Shown piece after piece: positions 8,968-17,036 of a stretch of 64,000 nt of DNA (within the stretch, counting starts at the first letter, position 1; each line of letters opens with the position of its first letter). Below the pieces are notes generated by a model. That model saw only the letters and a list, made by a program, of their open reading frames with translations. It did no database searches and was not told the origin of the DNA. The DNA comes from Prauserella salsuginis. Lineage in GTDB: Bacteria; Actinomycetota; Actinomycetes; Mycobacteriales; Pseudonocardiaceae. The position numbers were made by a program, and so were the translations under genes. The stretch is taken from NCBI RefSeq assembly GCF_024648885.1, contig NZ_JANBBF010000011.1, positions 372,001-436,000 on the forward strand, read 5' to 3'.

Positions 8968-10482
8968 CTAGACGGGTTCCTCCTCCTGCGTCTCCATCTC
9001 GGCCGCGCGCGGGTCGGGGCCGCTGTGCCGCAGCGACAGTAGGCCGCCGATGACCAGCGTGACGACCACGCCGAGCGGCACGTACCAGGGGAAGGCCAGG
9101 CCGACCTCCTCACCGTCCACGGTGAACGTGACACCCAGGACGAACACGGCGGCCACGACGACGGTGCACGCGAACGCGATGATCGCGTCGGTCTGCCGTG
9201 CCTTCTTGACGATCATGCCGAGGAAGAACGCGCCGAGCAGCGCACCGTAGGTGTAGCTGGCGATGCTCAGTCCGAGTTCGACGACCGGGGTGTCGGTGCT
9301 GGTGAACATCGAGGCGAACACGACGAACACGACCGCCCAGATGATCGTCCAGATCCGCGCCTGCTTGAGCATCACCGCGTCGGACATCTTCTTCTTCGTG
9401 AACCGCTCGTAAAGGTCGGCGATCGTCGACGTCGACAGCGAGTTCAGCGACGAGGAGATCGTCGACATGGCGGCGGAGAGGATGCCGGCGATGAGGATCC
9501 CGGACAGCCCGACGGGCAGTTCCTCGAGGATGAACCTGGGGAACAGGTCGTCCGGGTTGGCCAGGCCCAGCGCGTCGATGCTCTGCCCGCCGTAGAACGA
9601 GAACAGCATCGCACCGACCAGCAGGAACACCGCGAACTGGAAGAACACCACGACACCACTGGCGATCACGGCCTTCTGGCTGTCACGCACGTTCTTGCAC
9701 GCCAGCAGGCGCTGCACCATCAGCTGGTCGGCACCGTGCGAGGCCATCGCGAACAGCGCACCGCCGACGACCGCGGTGATGAACGCGTACTGGTCGGTGA
9801 TGATGTCGGAGCCGAACTCGAAGAGCTGGAACTTGCCCGCGTCGGCGAGCTCGCCGAACCAGCCGCTGGGCAGCTGGCCCGCCAGCACGAAGATCGCGGC
9901 GATGGCGCCGAGCACGTAGATGGCCATCTGGACGACGTCGACCCAGATGACGGCGCGGATGCCGCCGAAGTAGGTGTAGATGACCGCCACGAGCGCGATC
10001 GCGGCGATCACGACCCAGTACGACACGTCGAGGCCGATCCCGTCGAGCACGAGTTTGACCGGGATGGCCGTGGCGAACAGGCGAACGCCGTCCGCGAGCA
10101 GACGGGTGACCAGGAACGTCACCGAGGCGGTGCCCTGCAGTCCGCCACCGAAGCGCTTGCCGAGGAAGCCGTACGCGCTGACGAAGCCGCCTGCGTAGTA
10201 CTTGGGTAGCAGCACGAATGCGACGACGACGCGGCCGATGAGGTAGCCGATCGCCAGCTGTAGATACGTGATGTTGCCGAGGTAGGCAACGGTCGGCACG
10301 CTCAGCACGGTCAGCGTCGAGGTCTCCGTGGCGACGACCGAGAAGGTGACCGCCCACCAGGGCACCTTCCGGCTGCCGACGAAGTAGTCGTTCGACGATC
10401 GCTGCTTCCCGCTGAGCAGGATGCCCAGGATGGGCGTTCCCACCAGGAAGATCGCGATGATCGCGAGGTCCAGTGCGCGCAT
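8968..10482 (-). CDS. Sodium:solute symporter (SSS family), possible amino-sugar or anhydro-muropeptide sugar importer
   Basis: A 504-residue integral membrane protein of the SSS (LeuT-fold) family. Family features include an N-terminal helix LDLAIIAIFLVGTPILGILL, the segment ATETSTLTVLSVPTVAY and a later helix start SAAMSTISSSLNSLSTSTI that carries sodium-site Ser/Thr residues. About 13 membrane helices are expected. The ATG start is set by AGGAG a few bases upstream. It begins 9 bp after anmK, so the two are cotranscribed. That context suggests uptake of N-acetylmuramic acid, 1,6-anhydroMurNAc or a related sugar; the substrate is inference, since SSS members also carry sialic acid, sugars, proline and others. 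Confidence 0.85.
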   Translation of the reverse strand: MRALDLAIIAIFLVGTPILGILLSGKQRSSNDYFVGSRKVPWWAVTFSVVATETSTLTVLSVPTVAYLGNITYLQLAIGYLIGRVVVAFVLLPKYYAGGFVSAYGFLGKRFGGGLQGTASVTFLVTRLLADGVRLFATAIPVKLVLDGIGLDVSYWVVIAAIALVAVIYTYFGGIRAVIWVDVVQMAIYVLGAIAAIFVLAGQLPSGWFGELADAGKFQLFEFGSDIITDQYAFITAVVGGALFAMASHGADQLMVQRLLACKNVRDSQKAVIASGVVVFFQFAVFLLVGAMLFSFYGGQSIDALGLANPDDLFPRFILEELPVGLSGILIAGILSAAMSTISSSLNSLSTSTIADLYERFTKKKMSDAVMLKQARIWTIIWAVVFVVFASMFTSTDTPVVELGLSIASYTYGALLGAFFLGMIVKKARQTDAIIAFACTVVVAAVFVLGVTFTVDGEEVGLAFPWYVPLGVVVTLVIGGLLSLRHSGPDPRAAEMETQEEEPV

Positions 10483-10491
10483 TGGTCTCTC

Positions 10492-11724
10492 CTACCGTGT
10501 CTCGCGCGAGTTGGCCACCCTCAGCCGCGAAATCGGCGACGTCGGTGGGGTCGGAAGGGCGAGCCGTCGCTCACCAGGGGTGATGCTGCCGAGGACGCGT
10601 GGCCCGCGGGCGCCGGTGGCGCTGGGAACATTGCCCGCGGCGCCGTGCCACGACAGCCAGCCGAGCACGGCCGTCAGGTAGGCCTCCTTCGCGTCGGCGG
10701 GCAGCCCCAGCTCGTCGCTCCTGTGGACGACGAGACGGCGGCCCAACGCGCGCATCAGGGTCGGGTTGTGCACCCCGCCGCCCGAGGCGTACACGGTCGT
10801 GGCGCCGTGGCGGGCGCAGGCGTCGGCGATGGTGACGGCCGTGAGCTCGGTCAGCGTCGCCAGCAGGTCGGTGTCGCCGACCTGGGGCAGGCCGCCGAGT
10901 GCCGCGGCGAGGTATGTGCTGTGGAAATGCTCCTTGCCCGTCGACTTCGGCGGCGGGGCCGCGTAGTAAGGATCCGCGAGCAGCCGCTCGAGCAGGTCGG
11001 TGCGGACCGTGCCGGCCGCGGCGAGCGCACCGTCGACGTCACTGCGGGCGGCGCCGCCGGTGACCTGGGCGGCCGCGAGGTCGAGCAGCGCGTTGCCGGG
11101 GCCGGTGTCGTAGGCGAGCACGTCGCCGACCGCGCCGGAGCCGTCGTCGGAGTTGTTGCCGGAGCCGCCGGGCGGCACGACGGTGATGTTGCTGATGCCG
11201 CCGATGTTCAGTGCGACCGTCGGGGATCCCGCCCGGTCGGCGACCGTGCGCAGCAGCAGCGCGTCGAGCGTGCTCGCGAGCGGCGCGCCGTGACCACCGG
11301 CGGCGACGTCGCGCACCCGCAGGTCGGAGACGACGGGACGGCCGGTGCGCTCGGCGATCCAGGCGGGTTGGCCGAGCTGCAGCGTGCCGAGTGCCCGGCC
11401 CTCGTCGATCCAGTGGAAGACCGTCTGGCCGAGCGAGGCGACCACGTCGACGGGGCCGGCATGTGCCTCGGCGTGGCTGACGGCGTCGGCGAACTCCTGG
11501 CCGACGTGGGTGTCGAGTTTGGCGAGTTCTTCGGCGCTGCACGGTGCGGGCGGCAGCGCGGCGAGCAGTCGTGCCCGCAGCTCGTCGGGGTAGGGCAGCT
11601 CCCACTGGCCACACGGCGTGAGGACGAGCTCGCCGTCCGACTCGGCCAGTTCGGCGATGGCGACGTCGATGCCGTCCACGGAGGTGCCGGACAGTAATCC
11701 GGCGATACGGAGCGAAGGGGACAC
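10492..11724 (-). CDS. anmK: Anhydro-N-acetylmuramic acid kinase
   Basis: AnmK phosphorylates 1,6-anhydroMurNAc, opening the anhydro ring to give MurNAc-6-phosphate for cell-wall recycling. The start of the protein has the family motif GLLSGTSVDGIDVAI (residues 9-23); later segments include LNIGGISNITVV and DTGPGNALLD, part of the sugar-kinase fold. At 410 residues it is slightly longer than the usual 370-390. The GTG start has no ribosome site; a DasR-like sequence begins 4 bp upstream. MurQ, the next enzyme in Gram-negative recycling, is not nearby. The downstream symporter probably supplies substrate. Confidence 0.93.
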   Translation of the reverse strand: MSPSLRIAGLLSGTSVDGIDVAIAELAESDGELVLTPCGQWELPYPDELRARLLAALPPAPCSAEELAKLDTHVGQEFADAVSHAEAHAGPVDVVASLGQTVFHWIDEGRALGTLQLGQPAWIAERTGRPVVSDLRVRDVAAGGHGAPLASTLDALLLRTVADRAGSPTVALNIGGISNITVVPPGGSGNNSDDGSGAVGDVLAYDTGPGNALLDLAAAQVTGGAARSDVDGALAAAGTVRTDLLERLLADPYYAAPPPKSTGKEHFHSTYLAAALGGLPQVGDTDLLATLTELTAVTIADACARHGATTVYASGGGVHNPTLMRALGRRLVVHRSDELGLPADAKEAYLTAVLGWLSWHGAAGNVPSATGARGPRVLGSITPGERRLALPTPPTSPISRLRVANSRETR

Positions 11725-11727
11725 GGG

Positions 11728-11743
11728 AGTGGTCTAGTCCAAT
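11728..11743 (-). promoter_or_regulatory. Candidate DasR (dre) operator upstream of anmK
   Basis: AGTGGTCTAGTCCAAT matches the Streptomyces dre consensus (A-C/G-TGGTCTAGACCA-C/G-T) except at two positions, A to T in the right arm and the weak penultimate base. A second half-site, CTGGTCTG, begins at 11747. The element lies next to the anmK start codon, where a bound GntR-family repressor would block expression. DasR senses GlcN-6-P and controls amino-sugar uptake, which suits the genes. No dasR gene is in the window. Confidence 0.6.
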
Positions 11744-11985
11744 CAGCTGGTCTGTGCAACACGTTCGGTGGGTACCTGGCCTAGATCTATGCGAGACCGT
11801 TAACTTCCCACGCCGCGAGCCCTGACGCACCGTCCGACGCCCGGAGCGTTGCGCCGAGCGTCGAGCCGGGCGTCCGGGTTCGGCGCTACCGCGCTCCGGA
11901 CGGACCCGGGCCGGTGGAGACGGGCCGGCCGGGGCGCGGGGCGAGCCGTGTCAACCGGATCGGAGGCCAGTGGGAGGATGGCGGC
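11744..11985. promoter_or_regulatory. Divergent upstream region of anmK and ftsY
   Basis: The 240 bp between the candidate operator and ftsY hold the ribosome site GGGAGG (11972-11977) for ftsY and presumably promoters in both directions. ACCTGGCCTAGATCTATGCGAG (11777-11794 region) is the only AT-richer patch. No other gene is supported. Confidence 0.35.
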
Positions 11986-13503
11986 GTGTCGAGCACAGCC
12001 GTGATCTGGATCGTTGTCGTTGTGGCCGCCCTGCTGGCGGTCGCCCTCGTCGTGGGGCTGACCCTGTCCCGCAGGCGCAAGATCAGCCTGGAGCAGGACC
12101 AGGAGAAGCAGGTCCCGAAGGGCGGCGGGTACCAGGCAGGGGGCGGCATCTCGCTCGCACCCGGCGGGGAGGGCGCCACCACCCGGCCGTCGGACGCGCC
12201 CTCCCATCCGGTCGAGGAACGCACCGAGGTCGACGGCCAGCCCGGGGTCGGCGACGACGCATCCGTGCCGCGTGATGCACCGCGTCGCGACATCGTCGAC
12301 GTCGGACTGCCGGACACCGAGCAGGAACCGGCGTCCACCGGCACCGCGGAGCCGGCCCCGGACACCGTGCGCGCCGACGACACAGCGACGGCCGCTCCAG
12401 GCACGACCACCCCGGACACGCCTGCCCCGGACACGGCGCCCGCGGAGCCGGCCGAAGCTCCGAAGACGGGCGAGCCCACGCCGGCCGCCCCGGAGCCGGC
12501 CGCCCCGGAAGCCGAGGCACCGAAGACCGCAGCGCCGGAGCCGGAGCCGGAGACCGAGGTCGAGGAGCCCGAGCCCGCCTCGGGTCGTATCGAACGGCTG
12601 CGGGGACGGCTGTCGAAGTCGCGGTCGGCACTGGGGCAGGGGCTGCTCGGTCTGCTGGGCGCGGGCGACCTCGACGAGGACTCGTGGGAAGAGATCGAGG
12701 ACACGCTGCTCGTCGCCGACCTGGGCGCGTCGACCACGACCGAGATCGTCGAGAGGCTGCGTGAGGAACTGTCGGCCCGCGGCGTGCGGACCTCCGACGA
12801 CGCGCGGGCGGCGCTGCGCGACGTGCTCATCGAGACGCTGTCGCCGGAGGCCGACCGTTCGGTGCGGGCGCTGCCGCACGAGGTGGACGGTGCGAAGCAG
12901 CCCGCCGTCGTCCTGGTCGCGGGTGTGAACGGCACTGGCAAGACCACCACGACCGGCAAGCTCGCGCGCGTGCTCGTGGCGCAGGGCAGGCAGGTGCTGC
13001 TGGGGGCCGCCGACACGTTCCGTGCGGCCGCCGCCGACCAGCTGGAGACCTGGTCGCAGCGGGTCGGCGCCGAGGTGGTGCGCGGTAAGGAAGGTGCCGA
13101 CCCGGCCTCGGTCGCGTTCGACTCCGTCAAGCGTGGCGTCGACGCGGGTGTCGACGCTGTCCTGGTCGACACCGCGGGCAGGCTGCACACGAAGACCGGC
13201 CTGATGGACGAGCTCGGCAAGGTCAAGCGCGTCGTCGAGAAGCAGGCGAAGGTCGACGAGGTGCTGCTCGTGCTCGATGCGACGACGGGGCAGAACGGTC
13301 TGGCGCAGGCGCGGGTGTTCTCCGAGGTCGTCGACGTCACCGGCGTGGTGCTGACCAAGCTCGACGGCACGGCCAAGGGGGGAATCGTGTTCCAGGTGCA
13401 GCGCGAGCTCGGCGTGCCCGTCAAGCTCGTCGGTCTCGGTGAAGGGCCGGACGACCTGGCACCGTTCGAACCCTCGGCGTTCGTTGACGCCCTGCTGGGC
13501 TGA
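11986..13503 (+). CDS. ftsY: Signal recognition particle receptor FtsY
   Basis: SRP receptor GTPase that docks Ffh-bound ribosomes at the membrane; its partner ffh is at 45.1 kb. The GTG at 11986 follows GGAGG with good spacing and gives 505 residues. An upstream in-frame ATG at 11914 lacks such a site. The N-terminus has a membrane helix (residues 5-22), typical of actinobacterial FtsY. An acidic Pro/Ala/Thr-rich linker of about 170 residues with PAPDT/PAAPEP-type repeats follows. The NG domain carries GVNGTGKTTTTGK (313-325), DTAGR (395-399) and TKLDG (457-461). Confidence 0.97.
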   Translation: MSSTAVIWIVVVVAALLAVALVVGLTLSRRRKISLEQDQEKQVPKGGGYQAGGGISLAPGGEGATTRPSDAPSHPVEERTEVDGQPGVGDDASVPRDAPRRDIVDVGLPDTEQEPASTGTAEPAPDTVRADDTATAAPGTTTPDTPAPDTAPAEPAEAPKTGEPTPAAPEPAAPEAEAPKTAAPEPEPETEVEEPEPASGRIERLRGRLSKSRSALGQGLLGLLGAGDLDEDSWEEIEDTLLVADLGASTTTEIVERLREELSARGVRTSDDARAALRDVLIETLSPEADRSVRALPHEVDGAKQPAVVLVAGVNGTGKTTTTGKLARVLVAQGRQVLLGAADTFRAAAADQLETWSQRVGAEVVRGKEGADPASVAFDSVKRGVDAGVDAVLVDTAGRLHTKTGLMDELGKVKRVVEKQAKVDEVLLVLDATTGQNGLAQARVFSEVVDVTGVVLTKLDGTAKGGIVFQVQRELGVPVKLVGLGEGPDDLAPFEPSAFVDALLG

Positions 13504-13514
13504 GCACGACCGAC

Positions 13515-13548
13515 GTCACGGCCGCGCCCGGAACCGGCGCCGTGTGAC
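13515..13548 (+). terminator. Possible hairpin terminator after ftsY
   Basis: Imperfect GC-rich inverted repeat (GTCACGGC... and ...GCCGTGTGAC) starting 12 bp after the ftsY stop, with an internal bulge. There is no U-tract. Position fits termination of ftsY. Confidence 0.4.
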
Positions 13549-13678
13549 GGAAGCCTGATATGTCGTGGTTCGGCCCGCTGTGCGGGTCGTGGTCTTCGCC
13601 CGGCCGAACCGGGCGGCGCCGGGAGAATCCTGCCCGACCCGGTTGCGGGTGGGCGTCACCTGTCGAGGAGTGCCTGTC

Positions 13679-14341
13679 ATGTCCCGTCTGGCCCGTGTCG
13701 TCTTCGTGCCGGTCGCCTGCGCGGCGCTGGCGTTGACAGGGTGCTCGTTCGAGTTCTCCGTCGGGTCGACGGTCGGCAAGGACGAGCTCGAGAAACAGGT
13801 CATGGGCGCCCTGTCCGAACAGGACCGGCGTCCGAAGGACGTGACCTGCCCCGACGACCTCGAACCGGAGGTCGATGCGACGACGACGTGCACCTCGACC
13901 GGGCAGGACGGTGTCCAACGCGATGCGAAGGTGACGGTCACCGAGGTCGGCGAGGACGACCGGGTTCAGTTCGACGTCGTACTCTCGGGCGGTGACGGTG
14001 ACGGGCAGGCCGGCGGCGACCGGTCCACGGCACCCGACGCCACGCCGGCAGGCGACGACGGCCGGGCGTCCGACGCGCCCGCCGGCGACGAGATCGACCG
14101 GGCCGTGCTGGCGCGGGAGGCTGCTCGGTCGCTCAGCCGCGAGGCCGGGCAGCACCTCGGTGAGGTCGGATGCCCGGAACACGTCGAAGCGACGGTGGGC
14201 GCCAGCACGCGCTGCGTGCTCACTAACCCGGCGGGAACCCGGTTCGGCGTCACCGTCGAGGTGACCGAGGTCGACGCGGAAACGCAGAACGCGAACTTCC
14301 ACGTCCAGGTCGACGCGCAGCCGCTGAGTGGCGGTCGCTGA
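13679..14341 (+). CDS. Lipoprotein with two DUF4333 domains
   Basis: A 220-residue lipoprotein: a signal peptide ends in the lipobox ALALTGC, with Cys22 as the lipidated residue. Two DUF4333 copies follow, each with a DELEKQV-like helix start, a conserved pair of cysteines (TCPDDLEPEVDATTTC in the first, GCPEHVEATVGASTRC in the second) and a beta-rich end. They are joined by a Gly/Asp/Ala linker (about residues 103-140). The ATG at 13679 follows GAGGAG with 8-bp spacing; a longer frame begins upstream without a signal sequence. First of four DUF4333 genes in a row. Function unknown; the domain is known from actinobacterial surface lipoproteins. Confidence 0.85.
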   Translation: MSRLARVVFVPVACAALALTGCSFEFSVGSTVGKDELEKQVMGALSEQDRRPKDVTCPDDLEPEVDATTTCTSTGQDGVQRDAKVTVTEVGEDDRVQFDVVLSGGDGDGQAGGDRSTAPDATPAGDDGRASDAPAGDEIDRAVLAREAARSLSREAGQHLGEVGCPEHVEATVGASTRCVLTNPAGTRFGVTVEVTEVDAETQNANFHVQVDAQPLSGGR

Positions 14342-14530
14342 CCGGGCGGAGCACGTCAGCCGGCCGAACTGAGGCGGGCGCGGCGATGCGGCGGATACGC
14401 CGCTGGTAGCTGCTGCTCGTGTGTGACCTGTAACACCGATGTGTCAGGGAACGAGAAGCGCACATGTGCGGTCTGACCGAAACATGAGGTTTCGGCATCC
14501 CGCCGGAGCCGCCGCCCTCAGGAGATCGTC

Positions 14531-14827
14531 ATGCCCCGCGTGTCGCGCGCTCCGGCCCTGTCGGTTGCCGGCGTTTCCGTTCTCGGGCTGACGGCGTGTT
14601 CGGCGCACGTCGAGACGGACGAGCTGGAGAAACAGGTGGCGACGACACTCGTCCAGCGGGGCGACGTGGAGGTCGACAGCGTGCACTGCCTCGAGGAGCT
14701 CGACGCAGAATCGGATGCCACGACAGCGTGCAGTGTGACCGTCAAGGGTGGACGGAAGCTCACGGCGAACGTCACGGTGACCGACACCGGAGGTGACCTC
14801 GTCCAGTTCATGATCGATACCGAGTAG
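14531..14827 (+). CDS. DUF4333 lipoprotein (second of four)
   Basis: A 98-residue protein with a short signal peptide, lipobox LGLTAC (Cys23) and one DUF4333 domain (TDELEKQVATTL... with VHCLEELDAESDATTAC). AGGAG at 14519-14523 sets the ATG. Its leader and first codons (from CAGGAGATCGTCATGCCCCG onward) are almost identical to those of the fourth copy at 15691, which points to a recent duplication. No enzyme motif is present; a small anchored binding or envelope role is only a guess. Confidence 0.82.
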   Translation: MPRVSRAPALSVAGVSVLGLTACSAHVETDELEKQVATTLVQRGDVEVDSVHCLEELDAESDATTACSVTVKGGRKLTANVTVTDTGGDLVQFMIDTE

Positions 14828-14977
14828 TGCGCCTCGCCGTAGCCGTCCGCCCACTCCGCGTCAGGCCCCGCGGATGCGCGCACACGCGCGGGCACGGATT
14901 CGGACCCGATTGCGGTGCGGCACAGTCCTCAGGACGCCCTCGTTTCTGCCCTCTCGTTTCTGCACTGAAGGAGACCC

Positions 14978-15328
14978 ATGTCCACGACCGCTCGTTTCGT
15001 TGCTGCAGCTGCCGCCTGTCTGACGTTGGGGCTGGCCGCGTGCTCCGCCGAAGTGTCGGTCTCCACGGGCCCGCAGATCGAACAGGGTGAGCTCGAGAAA
15101 CAGCTGCTGGCGTCGGTGACGGCGGAGGTCGGACAGCGACCGAAGGATCTCACGTGCCCGGGTGACGTCGATGCCGAGAAGGGCGCGAGGACCGAATGCA
15201 CCCTGGTTGCCCCGGACGGAACCGCCGCGCCGGTGTCGGTGACCGTGACGCGTGTCGACGCCGACTCCGGTGATTTCGGGGTCGACTGGGAGGTCGGTCA
15301 GCCGGAATCGGCCACCGCCGACTCTTGA
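14978..15328 (+). CDS. DUF4333 lipoprotein (third of four)
   Basis: A 116-residue lipoprotein with signal peptide, lipobox LGLAAC (Cys22) and one DUF4333 domain: GELEKQLLASV, then LTCPGDVDAEKGARTEC and a beta-rich C-terminus. The ATG follows GAAGGAGA. The mature N-terminus (SAEVSVSTG) and the text RPKDLTCP match the two-domain paralogue (RPKDVTCP) better than the other copies, so copies one and three form one subgroup. Confidence 0.82.
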   Translation: MSTTARFVAAAAACLTLGLAACSAEVSVSTGPQIEQGELEKQLLASVTAEVGQRPKDLTCPGDVDAEKGARTECTLVAPDGTAAPVSVTVTRVDADSGDFGVDWEVGQPESATADS

Positions 15329-15690
15329 TTCGGGCGCAGGCCGCTCGCGGTCCGAAGTAGACGGCGGCCTCGGCCCGCCGGTGCGACGGCCCGGCCTCGC
15401 GACGACAACCCGCTCCGGCCGGACGTGTATTCGTCATGTCGGATTGCGGCGCGGTGCGAGATTGCGGCGCGGTGCGAGATTGCGGCGCTGTGTGGATTGC
15501 GGCGCTGTGTGGATTGCGGCGCTGTGTGGATTGCGGCGCTGTGTGGATTGCGGAGCCGCGGGGGATGAGATGCCGTGTGGGATGGGACACCACGTAGCAA
15601 CGGAACGCGCCGGGCGACTGTGAAGTCGGAGTGAAGTATGAGGCTGCGGCTGTCCGGCCGGAGCTCCCTTCACGTCTTCAGGAGATCGTC
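15329..15690. repeat. Intergenic region with six-unit tandem repeat (15443-15546)
   Basis: This 362-bp gap has no credible gene. Six adjacent units occupy 15443-15546: two of 18 bp (ATTGCGGCGCGGTGCGAG), then four identical 17-bp units (ATTGCGGCGCTGTGTGG). A partial seventh follows. The unit closely resembles the TGCGGGGCGCTGTG repeats at 38.65 kb. The region from 15600 to 15690 leads into the fourth DUF4333 gene and ends with its AGGAG ribosome site. The array could fold into structures or act as a slippage-prone spacer; no function is known. Confidence 0.8.
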
Positions 15691-15999
15691 ATGCCCCGCG
15701 TGTCCCGTGTTCTTGCACTGTCCGTCCTCGGCGTCGCCGTGTTCGGACTGGCCGGGTGCTCGATGTACGTCGAGAAGGACGACCTCGAGGAGCAGGTGTC
15801 GTCGTCGATCTCGCAGCAGGGCATGCCGGTGGACAGCGTCGACTGCCCCGACGATCTGGACGGCGAGGTGGACGCCACGACGACGTGCACGGTGACCGTG
15901 CAGGGCGGTACCGAGGTCAAGACCGATATCACCGTGACCAGTGTCGACGGTGACGAGGTTCGCTTCGACATCACGCCGCAGCAGACCGCGGGGGAGTGA
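15691..15999 (+). CDS. DUF4333 lipoprotein (fourth of four)
   Basis: A 102-residue lipoprotein with lipobox FGLAGC (Cys23) and one DUF4333 domain (KDDLEEQVSSSI..., VDCPDDLDGEVDATTTC, then alternating beta residues). The ATG at 15691 follows AGGAG; an upstream ATG at 15631 is in frame but would precede the signal peptide with 20 unlikely residues. The start region is a near copy of that of the second gene. It converges on the IclR gene with a very strong hairpin between. Confidence 0.82.
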   Translation: MPRVSRVLALSVLGVAVFGLAGCSMYVEKDDLEEQVSSSISQQGMPVDSVDCPDDLDGEVDATTTCTVTVQGGTEVKTDITVTSVDGDEVRFDITPQQTAGE

Positions 16000-16020
16000 G
16001 GGCGCCGGCCGCTCATCACT

Positions 16021-16061
16021 GACGACGGCGGGCGCCGGGACATCCGGCGCCCGCCGTCGTC
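16021..16061. terminator. Bidirectional hairpin terminator between DUF4333 gene and iclR
   Basis: Perfect 18-bp arms (16021-16038 and 16044-16061; core GGCGGGCGCCGG) with a 5-nt loop. It sits between converging genes and would stop transcription from both sides. Just after it, 16080-16140 has three rough copies of GGTGTGGGCCGG. Confidence 0.88.
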
Positions 16062-16176
16062 GTATGCACGCCCGGCGCCGGTCGCGGTGTGGGCCGGCAG
16101 TGGTGTCGGCCGGGTGGTGTGGGCCGGGCGTGGTGTGGACCTGAGCGTGGCCCGCCGGTGCCGCGCCGCCGCGGCG

Positions 16177-16926
16177 TCACCCCGGTAGTTGTTTCGCCAG
16201 GGCCTCGGCGGTGCGCTGGACAGTCGGGGCAATGCGCACGACGGCGTCCTTGGTCAGCCTGCCCTCCGGTCCGGACACCGAGACCGCGGTCGGGGTCGGC
16301 GTGCCGGGAACCGGTACCGCTATGCACCGCACGCCCAATTCCTGTTCGCTCTCGTCGAGCGCGTACCCCTGTCGGGCGATCTCGGCGAGGTGTGCCAGGA
16401 ACGCCTCGACGTCGGTGTGCGTGTGCTCGGTGTAGGCGGGCATGCCGGTCCGGTCGAGGAGGGCACGGACCTCGTCGGTCGGCAACTGCGCCAGGATCGC
16501 CTTGCCGACGCCCGTGCCGTGGGGCAGCAGTCGCCTGCCCACCTCGGTGAACATTCTCATGGAGTGTTTCGAGGGCGCCTGGGACACGTAGACGACCTCG
16601 TCGCGTTCCAGGACGGCCAGGTTGGCCGTCTCGCCGATCTCGTCCACCAGTTCGGCCAGCAGTGGCCGTGCCCAGGTGCCGAACTGCAGGCTCGCCTGTT
16701 CGCCCAGTCGGATCAATCGTGCCCCGAGGGCGTAACGCCGGTTCGCGTTCTGCCGTACGTAGCCGCAGGCTACGAGGGTGCGGATCAACCGATGGATCGT
16801 CGGCATGGGCAGCCCCGACGACGTCGCCAGCTCGGACAGACTCGCTTCGCCCCCGGCGTCCGCGAGCCGTTCCAGCAGCTCGAACGCCCGCTCGAGGGAC
16901 TGCACTCCACCGCTCGTGGCCACCAT
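16177..16926 (-). CDS. IclR-family transcriptional regulator of the malate synthase unit
   Basis: A 249-residue IclR-type regulator: an N-terminal winged helix (residues about 10-70, with LSELATSSGLPMPTIHRLIRTL) and a C-terminal effector domain with HGTGVGKAILAQ. The ATG at 16926 follows GAAAGGAG. Longer in-frame starts overlap aceB regulatory DNA and are rejected. It is divergent from aceB with 110 bp between. In Streptomyces an IclR regulator (AllR) sits beside aceB and allantoin genes and responds to allantoate or glyoxylate; the same role is inferred here. Paired operator-like repeats lie in the shared gap. Confidence 0.88.
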   Translation of the reverse strand: MVATSGGVQSLERAFELLERLADAGGEASLSELATSSGLPMPTIHRLIRTLVACGYVRQNANRRYALGARLIRLGEQASLQFGTWARPLLAELVDEIGETANLAVLERDEVVYVSQAPSKHSMRMFTEVGRRLLPHGTGVGKAILAQLPTDEVRALLDRTGMPAYTEHTHTDVEAFLAHLAEIARQGYALDESEQELGVRCIAVPVPGTPTPTAVSVSGPEGRLTKDAVVRIAPTVQRTAEALAKQLPG

Positions 16927-16966
16927 GACTCCTTTCACCCTCGCTGCAGGGTTGCTCACATTGAGC

Positions 16967-17002
16967 TTCCGTAATGTAGAAACTATAGTCCGACATATAG
17001 AA
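16967..17002. promoter_or_regulatory. Candidate IclR-type operator pair between iclR and aceB
   Basis: Two 15-bp elements, TTCCGTAATGTAGAA (16967-16981) and GTCCGACATATAGAA (16988-17002), agree at 11 of 15 positions and start exactly 21 bp apart, two helical turns. Both lie in the only AT-rich patch of the gap. IclR proteins bind as dimer pairs, which suits same-face repeats. CTATA/TATAG (16983-16987, 16996-17000) also form an inverted repeat. Confidence 0.5.
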
Positions 17003-17036
17003 GATCGATGCTCAACGACGTTCCCTGAGGTGTTCC

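Noticed and set aside
15150-15673. Minus-strand frames reading repeated TAPQS/AIHTAPQSTQRRN
   Set aside because: These are translations of the 17-18 bp tandem repeat, not a gene.
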